DNA of 8,967 bases from Sphingomonadales bacterium (GTDB lineage: Bacteria > Pseudomonadota > Alphaproteobacteria > Sphingomonadales > Sphingomonadaceae): positions 1-8,967 of the forward strand of contig JAGWUU010000125.1 in NCBI GenBank assembly GCA_028868335.1, read 5' to 3'. The notes under the pieces are model-generated. The model made no database searches and had not been told where the DNA came from. It saw nothing but the letters and a program-made list of their open reading frames with translations. How positions within the stretch are numbered: the first letter of the stretch is position 1; every line of letters begins with the position of its first letter. A program made the translations under genes and the position numbers. Positions 1 to 6,624 of this stretch are shown here, piece by piece.

Positions 1-33
1 GCCCCGGCGCAGGTACGATGTCTTCACCGCCAC
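1..33 (-). CDS. 5' end of a leftward gene, possibly a TonB-dependent receptor (partial)
   Basis: On the minus strand an open frame begins with GTG at 33 and reads M-A-V-K-T-S-Y-L-R-R-G before leaving the window. An AAGGAG ribosome binding site (41-46) lies seven bases upstream, which favours this GTG over the in-frame GTG at 27. The basic N-terminus would suit the n-region of a signal peptide. The gene lies downstream of the halogenase on the same strand, and an operator palindrome lies about 115 bp upstream of its start. Halogenase genes of this class often neighbour TonB-dependent receptor genes in sphingomonads and Caulobacter relatives, so a receptor is the leading guess. Eleven residues cannot prove it. 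The existence of a gene start is better supported than its identity. Confidence 0.45.
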   Translation of the reverse strand, partial: MAVKTSYLRRG

Positions 34-40
34 TATCCCT

Positions 41-46
41 CTCCTT
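41..46 (-). promoter_or_regulatory. Ribosome binding site for the leftward edge gene
   Basis: The minus strand reads AAGGAG here, followed by AGGGATA and then GTG at 33. Motif and spacing are close to ideal. This is the main evidence that a gene starts at the left edge. Confidence 0.5.
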
Positions 47-147
47 GCAAATTCACGGCAACACTACCGGTCGCCTTGGTACCCAGGATACCGAGTCAGG
101 CGAATTAACCGCTCGACTTAAATACTCCGGGCAATCGCTTATTCTGA

Positions 148-165
148 ATTGTAACCGGTTACAAT
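148..165. promoter_or_regulatory. LacI/GalR-type operator, perfect 18-bp palindrome
   Basis: ATTGTAACCGGTTACAAT is a perfect inverted repeat with a central CG, the typical form of a LacI-family operator. Its core fits the GalR-type consensus TGTAANCGNTTACA, and near copies occur at 1844-1857 and 6542-6555. It lies in the 176-bp gap between the halogenase stop and the leftward edge gene, so it most likely controls that gene. On the minus strand the left half supplies a -35-like TTGTAA, with TAAGCG 17 bp downstream. This promoter reading is weak. I see no convincing terminator between the halogenase and this site, so read-through from the halogenase is possible. Confidence 0.8.
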
Positions 166-209
166 AGGCGAAATTCTGCCCTTGCCGCATTTTGTCCCGG
201 CCGTGACAT

Positions 210-1793
210 TCAACGCACGCCGAACTGGAATGGCTGGGTAGCGACGCCCGAAATGCCAAGGCCAAGGTTGGATGGTGGCAGCGCCGACGGCGGCTTCAAC
301 CTTGCGCGAATGTATTCCGCATGGCTCTCCATCTTGTCGACCGTGTCGGCGATGACCTCCTCGATGTCCTTGAGATATGCGATCATCTGGTCCTCGGGGA
401 TGAGTTCGACCATGGGGTCGTGGCGCATCCGCAGCCCCTGCCCAAGCAACACCTGAACCCAGCTCTCCTCGCGAAACAGTTCCGCTTTGCCATGCTGGAA
501 AAAGCGGGCGGAGCTTTCAAAGACAGCCAACCTGTCACGCAGGCTGTCCGGCACGTCCATGTGCTTGAGATAGGCCCAGAATGGCGTGTCCTCGCGCTCG
601 GTCACCTTGTAATGAGCGATGATGAAATCGCGCACATCCTCCATCTCGTAGGCAGACTGCCGATTGTATTCGTCAATGTCGGCCTGATCGAAGGCGCGTC
701 CCGGAAACATGGCGATCAACCGAAAGATCGCTGTCTGGATGAGATGGATCGAGGTGGATTCGAGCGGCTCGAGGAAGCCGCTCGACAGACCGATTGCGAT
801 CACGTTCTTTTCCCAACTCTTGCGCCGCCGACCGGGACGGAAGCGAACCGGCATCGGGTCCTTGAGCGGCGCGCCGTCGAGGTTGGCAAGCAGGGTCGCG
901 GCCGCTTCGTCGTCGCTTTGATGGGCGCTCGCATAGACCATCCCGTTGCCTGTCCGATGCTGCAACGGGATACGCCATTGCCAGCCGTGGGCATGCGCCG
1001 TCGAGCGGGTGTAAGGGGTCAGCTCGGGTGCGCTTTCGCATGGTACGGCGAGCGCCCGGTCACACAACAGCCATTGGTTCCAGTCCTCGTAGGCGATGCC
1101 CATTGCATCGCCGATCAGCAGGCCCCGCATTCCCGAACAGTCGATAAAAACATCCCCTCCGATGGTGCGGCCATCCTCAAGAACAAGATGGTCGACGAAA
1201 CCACTCGCCCCATCCTTTACCACATCGACGATGCGACCCTCGATCCACTCCACTCCTTGGGCTTCCGACCGACGACGCAGGAAGGCCGCGTAGGCCGTGG
1301 CGTCGAACTGGAAAGCATAGTCGAAATCGGCCAGCGGCGAGTTGGGGTTACGCTTGTCCGGGGGAGCCATCCGGTTGCGGCGCGCCGCCGCGCAGTTGAG
1401 CGCGTAGTTGTCAAAGTGGCTGGCCTGTCCGCTCGCCATGGCCTTGAGCCAGAACTGGTGAGTATGAAGCCACAGGAGATCCTGGCCGATATTGCCGAAA
1501 CCATGGATATAGCTGTGTCCAGGTCGGCGCCAGTTTACGAATTCGATCCCGAGCTTGTAGGTGGCATTGGTTTCTCGCAGCAGGTCGGTCTCGCTGATTC
1601 CGGCCATCTCGTTGTAGATCTTGATTGCCGGAATGGTCGCCTCTCCCACGCCGATGGTGCCGATCTGTTCGGATTCGATCAGTCGTATCGAGTAGCCAGT
1701 GGTGAAAAGGCGCGAAAGCAGCATCGCCGTCATCCAGCCGGCGGTGCCGCCGCCAACGATGGTGATATTGGCGATGGGCGGGTTGTCAGCCAT
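210..1793 (-). CDS. Flavin-dependent tryptophan halogenase family protein
   Basis: This 527-residue protein belongs to the PrnA-like halogenases. The family uses FADH2, O2 and halide to make hypohalous acid, which is passed to a lysine that halogenates an aromatic substrate. Visible motifs are the FAD-binding GGGTAG (residues 14-19), Lys80 in T-Y-K-L-G-I (matching PrnA Lys79), W-Q-W-R-I-P at 271-276 (the WxWxIP signature), and E-S at 345-346 in L-E-P-L-E-S-T-S (matching PrnA Glu346 and Ser347). Length is close to PrnA's 538 residues, so it looks intact. There is no signal peptide, so it is probably cytoplasmic. A flavin reductase would be needed and none is in the window. An upstream ATG at 1808 is in frame, but the ATG at 1793 has GAGGA eight bases before it and leads directly into the FAD-binding strand, so I prefer it. 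It is divergent from GH31 across an operator. The substrate cannot be told from the sequence; relatives in sugar-utilisation loci have no settled role. Confidence 0.88.
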   Translation of the reverse strand: MADNPPIANITIVGGGTAGWMTAMLLSRLFTTGYSIRLIESEQIGTIGVGEATIPAIKIYNEMAGISETDLLRETNATYKLGIEFVNWRRPGHSYIHGFGNIGQDLLWLHTHQFWLKAMASGQASHFDNYALNCAAARRNRMAPPDKRNPNSPLADFDYAFQFDATAYAAFLRRRSEAQGVEWIEGRIVDVVKDGASGFVDHLVLEDGRTIGGDVFIDCSGMRGLLIGDAMGIAYEDWNQWLLCDRALAVPCESAPELTPYTRSTAHAHGWQWRIPLQHRTGNGMVYASAHQSDDEAAATLLANLDGAPLKDPMPVRFRPGRRRKSWEKNVIAIGLSSGFLEPLESTSIHLIQTAIFRLIAMFPGRAFDQADIDEYNRQSAYEMEDVRDFIIAHYKVTEREDTPFWAYLKHMDVPDSLRDRLAVFESSARFFQHGKAELFREESWVQVLLGQGLRMRHDPMVELIPEDQMIAYLKDIEEVIADTVDKMESHAEYIRARLKPPSALPPSNLGLGISGVATQPFQFGVR

Positions 1794-1801
1794 GAAGCGG
1801 T

Positions 1802-1806
1802 TCCTC
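1802..1806 (-). promoter_or_regulatory. Ribosome binding site deciding the halogenase start
   Basis: The minus strand reads GAGGA here, eight bases before the ATG at 1793. The motif lies inside the frame that would open at the ATG at 1808. That upstream ATG has only AAGGG three bases before it, which is too close. This supports the shorter protein, beginning M-A-D-N-P-P. Confidence 0.55.
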
Positions 1807-1843
1807 ATTTTCCCTTACCTATCCTGCCCCGGAGCAAATCACT

Positions 1844-1857
1844 TGTAAACGGTTACA
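1844..1857. promoter_or_regulatory. LacI/GalR-type operator between halogenase and GH31
   Basis: TGTAAACGGTTACA is the same operator as at 148-165, with one mismatched pair (A1849 opposite G1852). It fits TGTAANCGNTTACA. It lies in the 106-bp divergent gap, about 50 bp upstream of the halogenase ATG and 42 bp upstream of the GH31 ATG, so one bound repressor dimer could silence both. Reading plus, TTGTAA at 1843-1848 is followed 17 bp later by TAGGCG, the same spacing as the TTGTAA/TAAGCG pair at the left operator. This may mark the -35 and -10 elements, but the match to consensus is poor. Confidence 0.75.
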
Positions 1858-1899
1858 CCGCTGGCTAGGCGCGCCGAGGCGCAAGAGGACGAACGGCCT

Positions 1900-4242
1900 A
1901 TGGAACTGGTGGTCGACAACGGTTGCGCCTCGCTGGCCATCAGGGCCTTGAGCGAAACCATACTGCGCGTGCGGCTGTGGACGGGAACGGCCCCTGAGGA
2001 CGCAAGCTGGGCGGTGCCCGCGGACATTCGGGCAAAACGCGCAACAGTCCGAACTACCGCAATGACTCTGTCCACTGCCGACCTGACCGCGACGGTCGAT
2101 CCCCTCACATTGGCGCTTACGGTTCGCGATAAATCAGGTCGCGTGGTTCATGCCGACGCAGCAGCGCCCCGATTGGCTGAAAGCGGATTTTCGTTGGCCA
2201 AGGCGCTTCACGACAACGAGCGCATTCACGGACTGGGCGACAAGACCGGCACATTCGACAAGCGCGACAGTTCATTCTCGATGTGGAACACAGACACCTG
2301 GGGCTACGGTACGGCGACCGATCCCACCTACAAGTCGATTCCGTTTTACCTCGCTGACGGCGGCGAGGCGGGATGCCACGGCCTGTTCCTCGACAACACC
2401 TGGCGGACGTGGTTCGATTTTGCACATCGCCGCGACAACGTCATCGAAATTGCCGCCGATGTCGGCCCTTGCGACTATTATCTGATCCACGGCCCGACCA
2501 TGGCCGAAGTCGTGCGCGGCTATGCATGGCTGACGGGCACCGCGCCCCAACCGCCTCGCTGGGCTTTGGGTTATCAGCAATGCCGCTGGAGCTATGAAAC
2601 CCAGGCCGAAGTCCGCGCCGTGGTCGACCGCTTCCGCGCCGAACGGATCCCGCTCGACGTGATCTGGCTCGATATTCATTTCCAGGACCGCAATCGTCCG
2701 TTCACTGTCGACACTGCGGCATTTCCTGACCTGGCAGGCATGGTGGATGAACTGCGTCGGGAAGGTGTGCGAACGGTGGCCATCACCGATTTGCACATCG
2801 CCGAGGCGCGCGGAGAAGGCTACGGCCCTTACGACAGCGGCCTGACGCAAGACCGGTTCCTGCGCTGCAGCGATGGTAGCGTTTACGTCGGGGAGGTCTG
2901 GCCGGGGCCGAGCGTCTTTCCGGAATTTGGCGAGGCCGAGACGCGAGCATGGTGGGGCGCGCTCTATCGCGACTTTGCCGCAATGGGGATCGCCGGATTC
3001 TGGAATGACATGAACGAACCGGCGATATTTGCCTATCCATCAAAGACCATGCCCGCGAACGTCGAGCATCGTATCGACAGCGACGACTTCGCTCCGCGCG
3101 TGGCCAGCCATGCCGAAATGCACAACGTCTATGGCATGCTCAACACCCGTGCGACGGCGCAGGGTCTTGCCACTCTGCAACCCGACAAGCGCCCCTTCGT
3201 CATGACCCGCGCGACCTATGCCGGTGGCCAGCGTTATGCCGTGACCTGGACCGGCGACAACAATGCCAGTTGGGAACACCTCCGGTTGTCGATCGTGCAA
3301 TTGCTGGGACTAAGCCTGTCTGGTTTCGCGTGGTGCGGTTGTGACATCGGCGGGTTCACCGGTGGACCCTCGCCAGAATTGCTCACCCGGTGGCTTCAGA
3401 TCGGCGCCTTCATGCCGATCATGCGGGCCCATGCCGCCAACGGGACCCCGCGCGCCGAACCCTGGGTCGACGGGCCGGAACACACCGCCATGCGTCGTGC
3501 CGCGATCGAGGGGCGATACCGCCTGCTTCCCTACATTGCAGCGCTTGCCGATGCCGCCGAGAGGCTGGGTGATCCGATCTTGCGCCCGTTGGCCTATGAC
3601 TACCCCGAGGCCGCGCGTTCGACCGAGGTTGATCTTGCGTGCTGCTTCACCCTTGGGCGCGCCTTGATGATCGCGGCCAGCCCTCGGCCGGATTCGCCGC
3701 AGCCCTATGTTGTCTGCCTCCCAGCAGGAGGCTGGTTCGATTTTCATAGCGGGCGGAAAATCGTTGCGGATTCGACCAATGCCGATGGCACGCACGATCT
3801 CGTCACCGAAATACCGCGGCTCGATCGGCTTCCCGTCTTCGTCCGAGCGGGCAGCATCATCCCGTGCGGGCCAGTGGTTCAATCCACCGCTGCTGCACCG
3901 CTGCCCGAACTGACGCTGCGGATCTACCCAGGCGCCGATGGCGATGGAACGCTCTACGACGACGATGGTGAAACATTGGCCTATCGCACGGGTGCGTTCT
4001 TTCGCCAAAAGGCCGAATGGGACGACGGCACCCTTACCCTGCGACTGCAAGCGCCTGACGGAAGACGCCAGCCTTACTGGACCAATCGCAAGGTAGCTCT
4101 CCACGGCCAGAGCTTGCCGCGCCAAGCCACCTGCAACGGCGCAGCAGTTGTGGCTGCTTACGATGAGCGGACCGGGGTAATCGCGGTGGAACTGCCCGGC
4201 ACCGGCCCGGTCGAACTGCGCTTCAGCCCGTCACCAGACTGA
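1900..4242 (+). CDS. GH31 family alpha-glucosidase
   Basis: This 780-residue retaining glycoside hydrolase of family 31 would release alpha-linked sugars, probably glucose, from the non-reducing ends of oligosaccharides. The catalytic signature G-F-W-N-D-M-N-E is present, with nucleophile Asp370. The general acid/base is Asp453 in T-W-T-G-D-N-N. Approximate architecture: an N-terminal beta-sandwich (1-220), a (beta/alpha)8 barrel starting near G-Y-Q-Q-C-R-W and W-L-D-I-H-F, then C-terminal beta domains with the common Y-D-D-D-G-E-T element near 685-692. No signal peptide is seen, so it is probably cytoplasmic and acts after uptake. GAGGA ten bases before the ATG supports the start. Transcription is probably controlled through the operator at 1844-1857. 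Its 3' end overlaps the convergent GH3 gene by 20 bp. Family 31 also includes alpha-xylosidases and alpha-galactosidases; the barrel sequences look more like alpha-glucosidases, but exact specificity is inference. Confidence 0.92.
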   Translation: MELVVDNGCASLAIRALSETILRVRLWTGTAPEDASWAVPADIRAKRATVRTTAMTLSTADLTATVDPLTLALTVRDKSGRVVHADAAAPRLAESGFSLAKALHDNERIHGLGDKTGTFDKRDSSFSMWNTDTWGYGTATDPTYKSIPFYLADGGEAGCHGLFLDNTWRTWFDFAHRRDNVIEIAADVGPCDYYLIHGPTMAEVVRGYAWLTGTAPQPPRWALGYQQCRWSYETQAEVRAVVDRFRAERIPLDVIWLDIHFQDRNRPFTVDTAAFPDLAGMVDELRREGVRTVAITDLHIAEARGEGYGPYDSGLTQDRFLRCSDGSVYVGEVWPGPSVFPEFGEAETRAWWGALYRDFAAMGIAGFWNDMNEPAIFAYPSKTMPANVEHRIDSDDFAPRVASHAEMHNVYGMLNTRATAQGLATLQPDKRPFVMTRATYAGGQRYAVTWTGDNNASWEHLRLSIVQLLGLSLSGFAWCGCDIGGFTGGPSPELLTRWLQIGAFMPIMRAHAANGTPRAEPWVDGPEHTAMRRAAIEGRYRLLPYIAALADAAERLGDPILRPLAYDYPEAARSTEVDLACCFTLGRALMIAASPRPDSPQPYVVCLPAGGWFDFHSGRKIVADSTNADGTHDLVTEIPRLDRLPVFVRAGSIIPCGPVVQSTAAAPLPELTLRIYPGADGDGTLYDDDGETLAYRTGAFFRQKAEWDDGTLTLRLQAPDGRRQPYWTNRKVALHGQSLPRQATCNGAAVVAAYDERTGVIAVELPGTGPVELRFSPSPD

Positions 4243-6502
4243 ACGCTCCCGTCACTCCTCCAGCCTGAGCCGAAGGAGCGACCCAAACGGTAAAAGCCCC
4301 CGGCTCAACCGTAAGCTTGCCATCCGCGTTCGAAAAAAGGAGGTCGGTGAAGGCCAGCCTGAAGGTCACCCGCTTGCTTTCACCGGGCGCCAGATGGACC
4401 TTGGCGAAGCCTTTGAGCAACCTCACAGGGCGGGTCATGCTTGCCACCTGATCGTGGACATAGAGCTGCGCGACCTCGTCGATCGCGACCGCGCCGGTAT
4501 TGGTCAGCCGCGCCGCGATCTCGATCGCGCCGTTCCAGGGCATTGTCGCGGGCAGTTCCAGACCAGCATATTCGACGGTCGAATAGGTCAGCCCATGCCC
4601 GAAAGGATAAAGCGCGGCGTTGGGCGCTTCGCGGAACTGGGTCTTGTAGTCCTGTCGTGGCCCCGGTGGCTGCGCCCGGCCCGAATTCTTGTGATAATAG
4701 TAGTAGGGTTCCTGCCCGCTCTCGTACGGGAAGCTGACGGGCAGACGCGCTGAGGGACTGACCTTTCCGAACAGTACGTCGGCCAGACCGTTACCGGCCT
4801 CGCTACCCAGGAACCATGTCACCATGATCGCCCGCGCATCGCGCACCGCTCCGTGCAGTGCGAGCGCCCTGCCGTTGCGCAGTAGCACGACAACCGGCGT
4901 GCCCGTCGCGGCAACTGCCTCGGCCAGATCCCGCTGCACCTGCGGCAAAGTCACCGAGGAACGCGATTGTGACTCGCCCGACATGAACTGTCCTTCGCCG
5001 ACCGCGAGCAATACCACGTCGGCCGCACGCGCCGCCGCAACCGCAGCGTCGATGCCTCCCGCGATCGGCTTGTCTATCTCGCACCCCCTCACCACGGAAA
5101 GGGCCTTGGGATCACCCATGGCGGTGCGGATTCCGGTTTCGAAGCTGACACATTTCGCGTCATCGCCAAACGGAGCCCACGGCCCGATCAAATCGTTCTG
5201 CCCGGCATGCGGACCGATCAGCGCGATGCGCTTGCCGGCTCGCGGGAGCGGGAGCAGTCCGCCTTCGTTCTTCAAAAGGACCACTGACTTGCTTGCTGCC
5301 TCACGGGCCAGCGCAAGCGATGCGGGTCGACGCATCGACGCCGCCTCGCGCTTGGTGTCTATCCTCCGCAGGGGGTTGTCGAACAAACCCAGCGCCGCCT
5401 TGGCTGACAGCACCCGTCGTACCGACTGGTCCAGCACTGCTTCGGGCACCAGCCCATCGCGAACCAGACCGGGCAGATAGGTGTAATAGAGGTTGCTGGC
5501 CATGCCCATGTCGCAGCCCGCCAGGATAGCGAGCCGGGCAGCATCGCGATCGTCTTTCGCGTAGCCGTGAACGATCATTTCCTGGTCGCCGGTGTAGTCG
5601 GAAACAATGAAGCCAGGAAACTTCCACTCATCGCGCAACAGCTTGTTCAGCAACCAATGGTTGCCAGTCGACGGTATTCCATTGATCTCATTGAAGCTGG
5701 CCATCCCTGAACCGGCCCCCGCCGCAAAGCCTGCCTCGTAGGGCGGCAACAGAACATCGTGCAGGGTCTGGGGGGAGATGTCGACGGTCGAATAGTCGAG
5801 GCCCGCCTCGGCCGCACCATAGGCCGCGAAATGCTTTATGCACGACAGCACCGCGTCAGCGGCGGTCAAATCCTTCCCTTGAAAACCACGCACCCGCGCT
5901 CCGGCAAACAGTGTACCGAGCCAGGGATCCTCGCCCGATCCCTCGACACCGCGGCCCCAGCGCGCGTCGCGAGCGACGTCGACCATCGGAGCAAAGGTCC
6001 AGTCGATACCGGCGGCGGCGGCCTCGGTCGCGGCGATGCGCGAAGTGCGTTCGGCAAGGGAAGGTTCGAAGCTGCCCGCTTCGGCCAGCGGAACGGGAAA
6101 GACCGTCCGATAACCATGGATCACGTCAGCGCCGAATAACAGCGGTATCTTGAGCCGCGAGCGCCTGGTCACGGCATCCTGCAACCGGTGGTGGAATTCG
6201 GCACCGTTGCCGTTGAAAACGCCTGTGATCTTGCCGGCCACCGCATCCTCGATCTGCTTGTCAACACCTCCGGTATCGACGATCGGGTTGATCGTCGGCC
6301 CCGGCCCCCACGACGATGGCATCAGATTGAGCTGTCCGGCCTTTTCCTTGAGCGTCATCTGGCCAATCAGGGCATCAACGAATGCTGGCGTTGCGCGCGA
6401 TGCGGTGGCGGCGATCGCCGCACGCAGCGGACTGGTGCTCCAGGCCGCAACCATGGTCGCTCCCAACAGGGCGGAACGGCGCGAAATCCTTAGGCTGTCC
6501 AT
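4223..6502 (-). CDS. bglX: Exported GH3 family beta-glucosidase (BglX-like)
   Basis: This 759-residue enzyme would cleave terminal beta-linked glucose (or a similar sugar) from oligosaccharides in the periplasm. The N-terminus carries S-R-R-S-A-L-L-G (residues 7-14), a twin-arginine motif followed by a hydrophobic stretch and Ala-rich cleavage sites near 28-33, so Tat export is likely. The GH3 N-terminal barrel (about 40-360) contains K-H-F-A and G-F-I-V-S-D-Y with nucleophile Asp302. The GH3 C-terminal domain (about 400-640) has S-G-E-S-Q-S-R with the likely acid/base Glu510, placed as in BglX. A fibronectin-III-like domain fills about 665-745. Length matches the BglX type. GAGGA five bases upstream supports the ATG at 6502. 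The gene is divergent from the LacI-type repressor, with a shared operator about 40 bp upstream. Other GH3 activities, such as beta-xylosidase, cannot be excluded; the gene symbol reflects similarity of architecture only. Confidence 0.92.
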   Translation of the reverse strand: MDSLRISRRSALLGATMVAAWSTSPLRAAIAATASRATPAFVDALIGQMTLKEKAGQLNLMPSSWGPGPTINPIVDTGGVDKQIEDAVAGKITGVFNGNGAEFHHRLQDAVTRRSRLKIPLLFGADVIHGYRTVFPVPLAEAGSFEPSLAERTSRIAATEAAAAGIDWTFAPMVDVARDARWGRGVEGSGEDPWLGTLFAGARVRGFQGKDLTAADAVLSCIKHFAAYGAAEAGLDYSTVDISPQTLHDVLLPPYEAGFAAGAGSGMASFNEINGIPSTGNHWLLNKLLRDEWKFPGFIVSDYTGDQEMIVHGYAKDDRDAARLAILAGCDMGMASNLYYTYLPGLVRDGLVPEAVLDQSVRRVLSAKAALGLFDNPLRRIDTKREAASMRRPASLALAREAASKSVVLLKNEGGLLPLPRAGKRIALIGPHAGQNDLIGPWAPFGDDAKCVSFETGIRTAMGDPKALSVVRGCEIDKPIAGGIDAAVAAARAADVVLLAVGEGQFMSGESQSRSSVTLPQVQRDLAEAVAATGTPVVVLLRNGRALALHGAVRDARAIMVTWFLGSEAGNGLADVLFGKVSPSARLPVSFPYESGQEPYYYYHKNSGRAQPPGPRQDYKTQFREAPNAALYPFGHGLTYSTVEYAGLELPATMPWNGAIEIAARLTNTGAVAIDEVAQLYVHDQVASMTRPVRLLKGFAKVHLAPGESKRVTFRLAFTDLLFSNADGKLTVEPGAFTVWVAPSAQAGGVTGAFSLVTG

Positions 6503-6541
6503 TGCGATCCTCTTCCATGGCCGTGGCGCATCACATTTTCT

Positions 6542-6555
6542 TGAAACCGGTTACA
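6542..6555. promoter_or_regulatory. LacI/GalR-type operator between GH3 and the repressor gene
   Basis: TGAAACCGGTTACA is the third copy of the operator, with one mismatched pair (A6544 opposite A6553). It sits in the 122-bp divergent gap, about 40 bp upstream of the GH3 ATG and 70 bp upstream of the repressor ATG. It would let the repressor control the GH3 gene and also its own gene, together with the ABC transporter genes that follow it. Confidence 0.72.
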
Positions 6556-6581
6556 TAGACAGCTTCCCTTGCACATGGCAA
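6552..6581 (-). promoter_or_regulatory. Possible promoter of the GH3 gene
   Basis: On the minus strand TTGCCA (6576-6581, one base from TTGACA) is followed 18 bp later by TATGTA (6552-6557). The -10 candidate overlaps the operator, so repressor binding would block RNA polymerase. The -10 match is poor, so this is tentative. Confidence 0.25.
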
Positions 6582-6624
6582 TCCGGCATAGAGCAACCGG
6601 GACGAGGGAAAGACGAAGGGCGCT

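Noticed and set aside
78..92. Short inverted repeat in the leader of the left edge gene, considered as a terminator or attenuator
   Set aside because: The stem is about six pairs including one G-T pair, with a three-base loop and no T-run, and it is too weak to call.
53..265. A 70-codon minus-strand frame spanning the left intergenic gap
   Set aside because: It covers the operator and the end of the halogenase gene, has no good ribosome binding site, and its translation looks like random non-coding sequence.
321..1868. A 515-codon open frame on the plus strand antisense to the halogenase
   Set aside because: It is a mirror of the halogenase reading frame in GC-rich DNA. The translation shows no family motifs, while the minus strand carries all halogenase signatures at the right spacing.
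3310..4125. A 271-codon minus-strand frame inside the GH31 gene
   Set aside because: It lies wholly within a clear GH31 coding region, has no recognisable domain and is explained by codon bias. Similar shorter shadows across the window were dropped for the same reason.
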